Source of the DNA: Pseudomonadota bacterium
GTDB taxonomy: Bacteria; Pseudomonadota; Alphaproteobacteria; Micropepsales; Micropepsaceae
DNA: 10,184 nt
Reading direction: 5' to 3'
Assembly: GCA_023427355.1 (NCBI GenBank)
Contig: JAEZBK010000269.1
Location: 1 to 10,184 of the forward strand
Below the pieces are notes generated by a model, which was not told where the DNA came from, did no database searches, and saw only the letters and a program-made list of their open reading frames with translations. Shown in pieces: positions 1 to 5,498 of the stretch (positions are counted from its first letter, which is position 1; each line of letters starts with the position of its first letter). The position numbers and the translations under genes were made by a program.

Positions 1-1370
1 CCGGTATTCTGCGCCTCGATCTTGAGGTGCGGAACCGCGGCATAGGCGCCGATGGAGACGGCGGTGGCGCTGATGTTCTGCTGGACCAGCGTCTGCGCGT
101 TGGTGGTGGCGATGGCGCGGATCGCGCCGGTGTTGAGGATACCGCCCTTGCCGTCGCTGCCGCAGCCGGCGAAGTCGCCATTGCCCAGGCAGGTATAGGT
201 TGCGGTGGAGGCGCCCTGGATGAAGACCGCGTTGGTGCTGACCTGCGCGCCTGTCGGCTGGGCGATGATGTTGCCGCGATTGAGAATCGACCATTGACCG
301 CCGTCGAGCCCGTCAATGCCGGTCGGCAGGATGCCCAGGTTGATCGGCCCGCGCACGCCGCTCACCGTGTTGGACAGAAGCGGATCAATGCGCAGGACGG
401 CGCTGCCGTTGGCGCCGTTGCCGCTGAGCGAGCCGGAAGGCAGGCCCGCATTCGCCGTGGCCGGACCCGACTGGTAGAAGCCACCTTCGATGCTGTTGCC
501 GATCTGGAGCACGGAACCGCCTTCCAGCGGCGCCTCCTTGCTGTTGGGATTGATCGTCACCTGGCCGACAGCCACGATCTGGCCGGCATTGATCAGCGAA
601 CCCGAGCCCTTGCCGCCATCGGTGACACAGGTGTAGCCCGCCGCAAGCTGCGCCGCCGAATTGGCGCTGTTGGTGCAAGCCTTGACCGCGCCCAGGATGG
701 CGATGCCGCGCGCGCCGCTGCCGGCATTGCTGATCGCAGCGGATGAATCGAAGTAGATATTGCCGTTGGTCTCGCCGTCGAACAGGAAAAGCGAGCTGCT
801 CGAGGCGGTGGTGCTGTTCGCCGTCGGCAGGCCCGTGATGGAGCCGCCAAAGGTGATGTCGCCATCCACGCGGCTGCCCAGCATCAGGCGGAAAGCCGCG
901 GAATTGTCGCCTTCCACGATGATGGTGGCGCCGGCGCCATTGTTGTTGGCGGCGGGCGTGGCGTTGTTGAAGGTGATGTTGCCGAAATAGGGATTGGCGC
1001 CGGAAATCATCACGGCAACCTTGTTGTCGCCGGTGCCCGCCAGGGAAATGGTGTTGGTGCTGAGCAGGCCGGGCGTCGGCGCCACGATGGTCTGGGCGCT
1101 GGTGTCTATCAGGACGCCGATCGCGCCCTGGGTATTGAGGTTCGAAATGATGCCGTTGTTGGTGACGCTGTTGTTGCTGTTGATCACCAGCGCCGCGCCG
1201 TTGCTGCGCAGGGAGATCGAGCCGGTGTTCGCAACGGTGACGTTGCCCGAGGTGCTGGTCAGGACCTGATCGGTGCGGGCGGTGTCAATGGTGACGTCGC
1301 CCAGGGCCGCCATCGGCGAGGCCAGAAGGACGGCCGCAGCGGCGGAAAGCATCAGACGGTGCTTGATCAA
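1..1370 (-). CDS. N-terminal part of a secreted beta-helix / autotransporter-like surface protein (runs off left edge)
   Basis: An unbroken minus-strand frame gives 456 residues and continues past the window edge. Residues 1-24 form a Sec-type signal peptide: a short basic start (K3, H4, R5), a hydrophobic core SAAAAVLLAS, and a likely cleavage after A-L-G at 22-24. The rest is Asn/Gly/Thr/Ser/Ala-rich with short alternating hydrophobic strands and recurring NTGSI, NNGII, NAGQI and NTGAI turns, typical of right-handed beta-helix passengers of type V secretion. Two similar Cys-containing segments stand out (C232/C248 and C394/C403), each ending in a Gly-rich turn before a strand. The start is TTG at 1370, because AAAGAGG lies 8 bases upstream and it adds the basic n-region; the in-frame ATG at 1352 has no ribosome binding site. 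Inference: the missing C-terminus carries an outer-membrane beta-barrel. It could instead be another beta-helix adhesin. The ligand is unknown. Confidence 0.8.
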   Translation of the reverse strand, partial: MIKHRLMLSAAAAVLLASPMAALGDVTIDTARTDQVLTSTSGNVTVANTGSISLRSNGAALVINSNNSVTNNGIISNLNTQGAIGVLIDTSAQTIVAPTPGLLSTNTISLAGTGDNKVAVMISGANPYFGNITFNNATPAANNNGAGATIIVEGDNSAAFRLMLGSRVDGDITFGGSITGLPTANSTTASSSSLFLFDGETNGNIYFDSSAAISNAGSGARGIAILGAVKACTNSANSAAQLAAGYTCVTDGGKGSGSLINAGQIVAVGQVTINPNSKEAPLEGGSVLQIGNSIEGGFYQSGPATANAGLPSGSLSGNGANGSAVLRIDPLLSNTVSGVRGPINLGILPTGIDGLDGGQWSILNRGNIIAQPTGAQVSTNAVFIQGASTATYTCLGNGDFAGCGSDGKGGILNTGAIRAIATTNAQTLVQQNISATAVSIGAYAAVPHLKIEAQNT

Positions 1371-1378
1371 AAGTCCAA

Positions 1379-1385
1379 CCTCTTT
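1379..1385 (-). promoter_or_regulatory. Ribosome binding site selecting a TTG start
   Basis: On the minus strand AAAGAGG stands 8 bases before the TTG at 1370. This spacing is good, and no comparable Shine-Dalgarno sequence precedes the in-frame ATG at 1352. It is the main reason for starting the beta-helix protein at TTG. Confidence 0.6.
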
Positions 1386-1523
1386 GTTCGCCAGTGGGCG
1401 ACCTTTGCCCGCCATATCCGGCCATTCCCTGGCCTGTCCTTCAGGGGACAGTCCGGTCCGGCACGGTGCTGGGCGTCACGGGCCTTTGCCCGGCTGGTCG
1501 CTAACCCGTTTCCTTCATTCAGA

Positions 1524-1565
1524 AAAGCCCGTCCGGCGCCCCCTCGGGCGCCCGGACAGGGCTTT
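1524..1565 (-). repeat. Long imperfect inverted repeat, possible attenuator or terminator-like hairpin
   Basis: The arms AAAGCCC-GTCCGG-CGCCC and GGGCG-C-CCGGAC-A-GGGCTTT pair over about 18 base pairs with two single-base bulges and a 4-base loop. Read on the minus strand the stem ends in GGGCTTTTC, so it resembles an intrinsic terminator with a short T-run. It lies within the region upstream of the beta-helix gene, where it could act as an attenuator. No minus-strand gene precedes it closely that would need a terminator. The role is inferred. Confidence 0.4.
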
Positions 1566-1572
1566 GACCGCC

Positions 1573-1600
1573 TTTGTACCCGGCCTTTGGGCCGGTTCAA
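1573..1600 (-). promoter_or_regulatory. Weak candidate housekeeping promoter for the beta-helix gene
   Basis: On the minus strand TTGAAC (1600-1595) and TACAAA (1578-1573) are separated by 16 bases. The spacer is almost entirely filled by the palindrome CCGGCC-CAAA-GGCCGG. The -10 box matches the consensus in only four of six positions. In GC-rich alphaproteobacteria such matches are common by chance, so this is a guess. Confidence 0.2.
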
Positions 1601-1686
1601 CAGCAATTTTTCGCGCCTTAATCGGACGTTAGGCGGCTGGGGCCAGAATATCGCTTGAAAAGGCTCAAACGGGGCGCTGAAAGCCG

Positions 1687-2961
1687 ATGACCCAGGCCCG
1701 CCATACCGGGTTTGCCAAGCTCACCCAGAAGGATGTGAGCGCCGCCGCCGCGCGCCATGAGATGCTCTATTCCGGGCGCATGGGCGGGGCCCGCGCCGTG
1801 TTCATCTTCTGCGACCTGTCGGGACTGGACCTGTCGGGGCGCAACCTGGCCGATGCCGACTTCACGGGCGCCATTCTGGAAGAGACCAACCTTGCCGGCG
1901 CCAAGCTGGATTCGGCCAGCTTTTTCGGGGCCGACCTGCGCCGCTCCAACCTGACCGGCGCGTCCATGCGCCGGGTGGACATGCGCGGCGCCAGCCTGCG
2001 CGGGGCCAACCTGATCGGGGCCGACCTGTATGAGGCCGACCTGCGCGAAGGCACCATCGCGGAAAAGGACAGATACGGTAACCTGCGGGTGCTGCAGCAT
2101 GACCTGGGCCCCTCCGAAATGCCCGCCGCCCTGCTCAACTCCGCGAATCTGGAGCGCGCCAAGATGACGGGCGCCATGGCGATCCAGGCGGACTTCACCG
2201 ATGCCGTCATGAAGGGCTGCCGCCTGACCCGGGCCAACCTGCGCCAGGCCAACCTCAAAGGGGCCAACCTGGAGAATGCAGACCTGTCGGGTTGCAACCT
2301 GTCGGGGGCCGATCTGGGCGGCGCCATCCTGCTGGGAGCCAAGCTCGACCTGGCCAATACCCATGGCGCTGACCTTTCCAAGGCATTGCGCGAATTGCCC
2401 AAGGTGGACCCGGAGATGACTGCCACGGTGCAGCGCCTGGTGGACGACCATGCCCGCTGGGCCGAAACGGAAGGCCGGGAAGGCCGCCCCGCCGACCTGA
2501 CCGGCATGGACATGCGCCTGGCGCAGAAGCTGTCGCATCGCATGCTGACCGCGCTGATCGCGCCGGGGGCACAGCTTTACGGGCTGGACCTGGAAGGCAC
2601 CTCGCTCCAGGGCAGCAACCTGTCGGGCGCCGACCTGCGCTCCGCGCGCCTGCGCGGCGCGGACCTGCGCGGGGTGAACTTTTCCGGCGCCAAGCTCAAC
2701 CATGCCGATCTGCGCGATACCAAGCTGGGGCCGCTGATGATCTCGGCCGGACGCCTGCTGCCCGCGCGCCTCGACAATGCCGAAGCGCGGTATGCGGATT
2801 TCCGCGGCGCGGACCTCAAGCGCGTGCGCCTGTCAGGCGCGGACCTGTCCTATGCCAACCTGTCGGACACCGACCTGTCCGGGTGCGAAATGGATGGCTG
2901 CGATACATCAGGGGCCAAACTGCCCATGCGGTTCGCGGAAGCCCTGGCGGCCAGCGCCTAG
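1687..2961 (+). CDS. Pentapeptide-repeat protein, 424 residues
   Basis: The protein is built from A(D/N)LXX repeats that form a right-handed quadrilateral beta-helix. Three repeat blocks are visible: about residues 41-120, 148-232 and 268-347, with a final stretch 368-411. They are separated by non-repeat segments at 121-147, 233-267 and 348-367. A helical N-terminus (8-40) precedes the first block, and the segment before the third block (245-270) resembles it (an H-x-x-aromatic then Gly-rich pattern ending at an ADL/CDL repeat), suggesting duplication. There is no signal peptide or membrane segment, so it is probably cytoplasmic. Family members range from DNA-gyrase-binding DNA mimics to scaffolds, and nothing here decides between them. 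The ATG at 1687 has only a weak upstream purine stretch. It converges with the hydrolase at 2963, one base apart. The family is certain and the function unknown. Confidence 0.9.
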   Translation: MTQARHTGFAKLTQKDVSAAAARHEMLYSGRMGGARAVFIFCDLSGLDLSGRNLADADFTGAILEETNLAGAKLDSASFFGADLRRSNLTGASMRRVDMRGASLRGANLIGADLYEADLREGTIAEKDRYGNLRVLQHDLGPSEMPAALLNSANLERAKMTGAMAIQADFTDAVMKGCRLTRANLRQANLKGANLENADLSGCNLSGADLGGAILLGAKLDLANTHGADLSKALRELPKVDPEMTATVQRLVDDHARWAETEGREGRPADLTGMDMRLAQKLSHRMLTALIAPGAQLYGLDLEGTSLQGSNLSGADLRSARLRGADLRGVNFSGAKLNHADLRDTKLGPLMISAGRLLPARLDNAEARYADFRGADLKRVRLSGADLSYANLSDTDLSGCEMDGCDTSGAKLPMRFAEALAASA

Positions 2962-2962
2962 T

Positions 2963-3859
2963 TTATTCCACCAGCACAGCGGTTCGGGTGCGGATGAACT
3001 GCCCCAGACGGCCCAGCGAAACCTTTGCCTCATTCAGTCTGGGATCGGCCTGGAAGAGATGGCCCATGCCATCATAGATCTCCACGCTTACCGCCACGCC
3101 GGCTTCCGCCGCGCGGTCGCCCAGCTTGGACGCATCATCGCGCAGGATTTCCGCTGCGCCCGCATGGACCATCACCGGCGGAAAGTCCTTGAGCGCGGCG
3201 AAGGCGGATGACGCATAGATGTCGCAAGGATTTGATTTGCGCAGATAGGCGCGCGCGCACAGGAAAAGCTGTTCCCACGACAATTGCGTATCGCTGGCGC
3301 GGTTCCCCAGCACGGAGGGGCCCGACAGCGCCATGTCCGCCCAAGGCGAAAGCGCCGCCACGCCCGCGGGCCGTTCCAGCCCGGCATTGCGCCCGGCCAG
3401 CGCCACGGCGAAAGCCAGTCCGCCACCCGCCTCGTCGCCGGCCAGCAGGATGGAACCGGGGGAAATCCCCTTGGCGATCAGGGCGCGATACGCATCCAAC
3501 CCATCGCGCACCGCAGCGGGAAAGGGATTTTCCGGCGCCAGGCGATAGCGGGGCACGAAGGCGCTCACGCCGCTGGCCTCCACCAGCTTCGCCACCAGGC
3601 CACGATGGGTTTCGGGCGATCCGGCGACATAGCCGCCGCCATGGAAATACAGCAGCACCCGGCCGTCATCGCCGGCCTTGTGCCATTCTCCGGGGATCGG
3701 ACCCAGGCTCCCGGGAACCACCGAAATGTCCGTGGGGACGCCAAAACGGACGAAGGCCGCAGCATAGCGGGCGCGCACCGACTCGAGGTCAGTGGCTTTT
3801 GCCGCAGGTTGCGATTGCCAAAATGCCAAACAGGCCTCGCCGGATCGAAGCAGCGGCAA
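2963..3859 (-). CDS. HSL-family (alpha/beta-hydrolase fold 3) protein with Glu in place of the catalytic Ser
   Basis: About 298 residues, the usual length for bacterial hormone-sensitive-lipase-like esterases. The oxyanion-hole motif HGGGY is at 73-77, followed by PRYRLAPE (103-110), and the strand-helix nucleophile elbow reads GDEAGG at 141-146. Family enzymes have GDSAGG or GTSAGG there, so the nucleophile is Glu143. The codon is GAG, two changes away from TCG, so a simple sequencing error is unlikely. The acid region AEIL-RDD (236-242) and the His of GMGHLF (His267) are kept. Inference: it is either a non-hydrolytic member (binding or regulatory) or a catalyst with altered chemistry. The start is uncertain. 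TTG at 3859 has AAGG directly abutting it, while TTG at 3829 has GAGG at proper spacing and would remove 10 residues. It begins just past the hsp20 terminator, leaving little room for its own promoter. Confidence 0.85.
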   Translation of the reverse strand: MPLLRSGEACLAFWQSQPAAKATDLESVRARYAAAFVRFGVPTDISVVPGSLGPIPGEWHKAGDDGRVLLYFHGGGYVAGSPETHRGLVAKLVEASGVSAFVPRYRLAPENPFPAAVRDGLDAYRALIAKGISPGSILLAGDEAGGGLAFAVALAGRNAGLERPAGVAALSPWADMALSGPSVLGNRASDTQLSWEQLFLCARAYLRKSNPCDIYASSAFAALKDFPPVMVHAGAAEILRDDASKLGDRAAEAGVAVSVEIYDGMGHLFQADPRLNEAKVSLGRLGQFIRTRTAVLVE

Positions 3860-3877
3860 CCTTAATGAGCGCGGCCC

Positions 3878-3913
3878 AAAAGCGAAAGGCGGGAGAGGTT
3901 TTCCTCTCCCGCC
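3878..3913 (-). terminator. Intrinsic terminator downstream of hsp20
   Basis: On the minus strand a perfect 11-base-pair stem (GGCGGGAGAGG / CCTCTCCCGCC) with an AAAA loop is followed by TTTCGCTTTT. This is a textbook Rho-independent terminator, 28 bases after the hsp20 stop codon. It should stop most transcription before the downstream hydrolase. Confidence 0.9.
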
Positions 3914-3941
3914 TTCTGTCGCGTTGGTTAAGGCCGATGGA

Positions 3942-4382
3942 TCAGGCGGCCTTCTGGCCTTCGATCGTCTTCAGGTCGGGCGCATTGATCTGGATGCGGC
4001 GCGGCTTCTTCTCTTCCGGCACGATACGTTCCAGGTCCACATGGAGCAGGCCGTTTTCGAGGCGCGCGCCCTTCACCACAACATGCTGGGCAAGCTGGAA
4101 CTGGCGCTCAAAGGCGCGTCCGGCGATGCCTTGGTGGAGATAGGCGGGCTTTTCGCCTTCGTCGCGCTTGCCGGTGACGGTGAGGACATTGTCCTTCACC
4201 TCGACGGCGAGGTCCTTCTCGGCGAAGCCGGCAACGGCAACGGTGACACGATAGTTGTTCTCGTCGCTGCGCTCGATGTTGTAGGGGGGATAGCCCGGCG
4301 TGCCTTCGGCGGTTTCGAGCAGGTTCAGCAGACGGTCAAAGCCGACAGTGCTGCGGAAAAAGGGCGAGTAGTCGTTGCGCAT
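3942..4382 (-). CDS. ibpA: Small heat-shock protein Hsp20 (IbpA-like)
   Basis: ATP-independent holdase chaperone that binds unfolding proteins in the cytoplasm and hands them to the DnaK/ClpB system (family knowledge). The 146-residue product opens with MRNDYSPFFRSTVGFDRLL, the hallmark IbpA/HspA N-terminus of proteobacteria. An alpha-crystallin domain follows at about 33-122, with the GLLHVDL strand at 111-117 and the C-terminal I-x-I oligomerisation motif (IQI, 130-132). I start it at ATG 4382 rather than the in-frame TTG at 4388: AGAGG sits 6 bases from the ATG but abuts the TTG, and family proteins begin at MRN. It has an RpoH-like promoter upstream, a strong terminator downstream, and is divergent from a lipase-like gene. 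The exact paralogue name (ibpA versus hspA/B) is uncertain. Confidence 0.95.
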   Translation of the reverse strand: MRNDYSPFFRSTVGFDRLLNLLETAEGTPGYPPYNIERSDENNYRVTVAVAGFAEKDLAVEVKDNVLTVTGKRDEGEKPAYLHQGIAGRAFERQFQLAQHVVVKGARLENGLLHVDLERIVPEEKKPRRIQINAPDLKTIEGQKAA

Positions 4383-4383
4383 G

Positions 4384-4397
4384 TTCAACCTCTTGAA
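4384..4397 (-). promoter_or_regulatory. Hairpin presenting the hsp20 ribosome binding site
   Basis: On the minus strand TTCAA-GAGG-TTGAA forms a 5-base-pair, AU-rich stem with the core Shine-Dalgarno bases GAGG as the loop, ending one base before the ATG. A second, GC-rich stem lies upstream (CAGGCG/CGCCTG, 4413-4418 with 4429-4434). Alphaproteobacterial small heat-shock genes often carry RNA thermometers (ROSE elements) here, but the canonical ROSE anti-Shine-Dalgarno bases are not obvious. The thermometer role is inferred. Confidence 0.35.
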
Positions 4398-4444
4398 GCG
4401 TTGGTTTCATGGCAGGCGCCAGGACGGCCGCCTGTCCGACTGGA

Positions 4445-4471
4445 AATAGGCGGCACGCAAGGGGCTTCAAC
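4445..4471 (-). promoter_or_regulatory. RpoH-like (heat-shock) promoter for hsp20
   Basis: On the minus strand GTTGAA (4471-4466), a 14-base spacer and GCCTATT (4451-4445) resemble the RpoH consensus of CTTGAA and a C-rich CCCTAT-type -10. It predicts a start near 4437 and an untranslated leader of about 55 bases. The -35 lies inside the palindrome at 4458-4477. Confidence 0.55.
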
Positions 4472-4477
4472 CCCTTG
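4458..4477. repeat. Perfect palindrome in the hsp20/lipase divergent promoter region
   Basis: The plus strand reads CAAGGGG-CTTCAA-CCCCTTG, with 7-base arms and a 6-base centre. It covers most of the -35 box of the hsp20 promoter and part of the -35 box of the divergent promoter. It does not match CIRCE or the HAIR element. It may be an operator for an unidentified regulator, or may reflect the two mirrored -35 boxes with their G-rich flanks. Confidence 0.6.
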
Positions 4478-4500
4478 AAAACGCGCAAATCCGCCCTAAA
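4474..4500 (+). promoter_or_regulatory. RpoH-like promoter candidate for the lipase-like gene
   Basis: CTTGAA (4474-4479), a 14-base spacer and CCCTAAA (4494-4500) match the RpoH pattern and use the same spacer length as the divergent hsp20 promoter. The predicted start, near 4506-4508, lies only a few bases before ATG 4511, so the mRNA would be nearly leaderless. That agrees with the absence of a Shine-Dalgarno sequence there. Confidence 0.4.
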
Positions 4501-4510
4501 ACCGGTACTT

Positions 4511-5428
4511 ATGCGGGCGGCGGCGGACATTCTGGACCCTGTGTTCTTCCAGGCAGGCACGGTGCGATTGCGGGCCGCCCAATTCCCGGCCGACCCGTCG
4601 GCCCCCGATCGCGGCCTGTGTGTGCTGCTGAATGGCCAGACCGAATTCATCGAAAAATATTTCGAGGTCATAGACGAGTTGCGGGTTCGCGGCTTTGCCG
4701 TGGCGACCTTCGACTGGCGCGGCCAGGGCGGGTCGGACCGGCTGCTGCCCGATGACAGCCGCAAAAGCTATGTGCGGGATTTCTCAGAGTATGATGCCGA
4801 CCTGGCGGCCTTCCTGGAACAGGTCGCCTTGCCCCTGGCGCATGGCAGGCGGCCCATCGCGATCGCCCATTCCATGGGAGGGCACAATCTTCTGCGCTAT
4901 CTGGCGCGCCATCCGGACGGCTTTGCCAAGGCCATCGTGACGGCCCCCATGCTTGCTGTGTCGTTTCGCGGCAACGCCGCCTGGTTCGTGGGCCTGGTGA
5001 CGGCGGCCCAGACCCTGATGGGGCGCGGCAGCCGCTGGGTCTGGGGCATGGAAGGGCGCGACCCGCATCGCATCACCTTCGCCACCCAAATGGTGACATC
5101 CGATGCCATGCGTTTCGCCCGTACCCAGAAAATCCTGGTGGACCAGCCCGCCCTGCGGCTGGCCGGCGCGACATGGAGCTGGCTGAAAGCAGCCATGGCC
5201 TCGATGCGCTGGCTGGCCACACAGGCCCCGCACATCACGACCCCGCTCCTGCTTATCGGCGCGGGCAAGGATCGCATCGTGCTGACGGCACAAACCCGCG
5301 CCTTTGCCGAACGCCTGCCCCATGCCCGGTATATCGAGATCGCCGACGCAGGACATGAAGTCCTGATGGAGCGGGACGCACTGCGTGCCCAATGGTGGCA
5401 TGCGGTGGACGATTTCCTGGCGTCCTGA
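4511..5428 (+). CDS. Lysophospholipase / monoacylglycerol-lipase-like serine hydrolase
   Basis: 305-residue alpha/beta-hydrolase of the Hydrolase_4 (serine aminopeptidase S33, PldB-like) family, expected to cleave acyl esters of lysophospholipids or monoglycerides. Visible features are NGQTEFIEKY (41-50, oxyanion-hole region), DWRGQGGSDR (68-77), nucleophile elbow AHSMGGH with Ser121 (119-125), a cap region at about 150-235, the acid in GAGKDR (Asp254) and the His in DAGHE (His282). The catalytic triad is therefore complete. There is no signal peptide, so it is probably cytoplasmic. The frame is open back to 4409, but the extra 34 residues would cover the hsp20 promoter and are unlike the family. 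ATG 4511 gives a normal N-terminus, although it lacks a Shine-Dalgarno sequence. It is divergent from hsp20, perhaps co-induced by heat, and convergent with the membrane-protein gene at 5499. The true substrate is unknown. Confidence 0.88.
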   Translation: MRAAADILDPVFFQAGTVRLRAAQFPADPSAPDRGLCVLLNGQTEFIEKYFEVIDELRVRGFAVATFDWRGQGGSDRLLPDDSRKSYVRDFSEYDADLAAFLEQVALPLAHGRRPIAIAHSMGGHNLLRYLARHPDGFAKAIVTAPMLAVSFRGNAAWFVGLVTAAQTLMGRGSRWVWGMEGRDPHRITFATQMVTSDAMRFARTQKILVDQPALRLAGATWSWLKAAMASMRWLATQAPHITTPLLLIGAGKDRIVLTAQTRAFAERLPHARYIEIADAGHEVLMERDALRAQWWHAVDDFLAS

Positions 5429-5435
5429 AGCACCA

Positions 5436-5468
5436 TGCCCCGATGATGCTTTTGGCATCACCGGGGCA
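5436..5468. terminator. Hairpin between convergent genes, possible bidirectional terminator
   Basis: A 14-base stem pairs TGCCCCGATGATGC with GCATCACCGGGGCA across a TTTTG loop. There is one A-C mismatch in the plus-strand transcript, and the same position is a G-U pair in the minus transcript. It starts 8 bases after the lipase-like gene's stop codon. There is no clear T-run on either side, so termination is probable but not textbook. Confidence 0.6.
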
Positions 5469-5475
5469 CGGCAGC

Positions 5476-5498
5476 TTACGGGATTTTCAGGCCCGTAA
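5476..5498 (-). terminator. Short hairpin directly after the membrane-protein stop codon
   Basis: The inverted repeat TTACGGG/CCCGTAA with a 9-base spacer abuts the stop codon of the minus-strand gene. It may help terminate or stabilise that transcript, together with the larger hairpin 8 bases further on. No T-run follows. Confidence 0.35.

Larger units (their letters stand above)
1371..1686. other. Intergenic region between divergent genes, rich in inverted repeats
   Basis: This 316-base gap lies between the minus-strand beta-helix gene and the plus-strand pentapeptide-repeat gene and must hold both promoters. I see no convincing gene in it. It contains at least four inverted repeats: 1434-1451 (CTGTCC/GGACAG), 1479-1492 (CGGGC/GCCCG), 1524-1565 (long and imperfect) and 1580-1595 (CCGGCC/GGCCGG). 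Read on the minus strand, the loops at 1479-1492 and 1580-1595 are AAAG and CAAA, and a third GGGCAAAGG occurs closer to the start codon. If transcription starts near 1566, the beta-helix gene would have a leader of roughly 200 bases with strong secondary structure. No known riboswitch consensus was matched with confidence. Confidence 0.5.

Noticed and set aside
27..746. Plus-strand open frame of 239 residues opposite the beta-helix gene
   Set aside because: Its Arg/Ala/Asp/Gly-rich composition and lack of family features fit a shadow. The minus frame gives a signal peptide and beta-helix sequence without stops.
1371..1500. Possible cyclic-di-GMP (GEMM) or cobalamin riboswitch before the beta-helix gene
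   Set aside because: Fragments such as GGGCAAAGG, TGACGC and GCCCACTGG recall parts of these consensus sequences, but the required stem order, tetraloop and conserved boxes are not all present.
1618..2703. Long minus-strand open frame (361 residues) full of QVG/GA-type repeats opposite the pentapeptide gene
   Set aside because: It is the antisense of the pentapeptide repeats, whose regular GC-rich codons leave stop-free shadows. Its repetitive composition mirrors the plus-strand repeats and it has no supported start.
3208..4143. Plus-strand open frame of 311 residues rich in Arg and Pro
   Set aside because: It is opposite the HSL-like hydrolase and hsp20, and its composition is typical of antisense in GC-rich DNA.
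4458..4477. CIRCE or HAIR heat-shock operator
   Set aside because: The arms CAAGGGG/CCCCTTG and 6-base spacer do not match TTAGCACTC-N9-GAGTGCTAA or CTTGAGT-N7-ACTCAAG.
4409..4510. N-terminal extension of the lipase-like gene to the ATG at 4409
   Set aside because: The extra 34 residues are unlike the family and would overlap the hsp20 leader and promoter. ATG 4511 gives the expected length.
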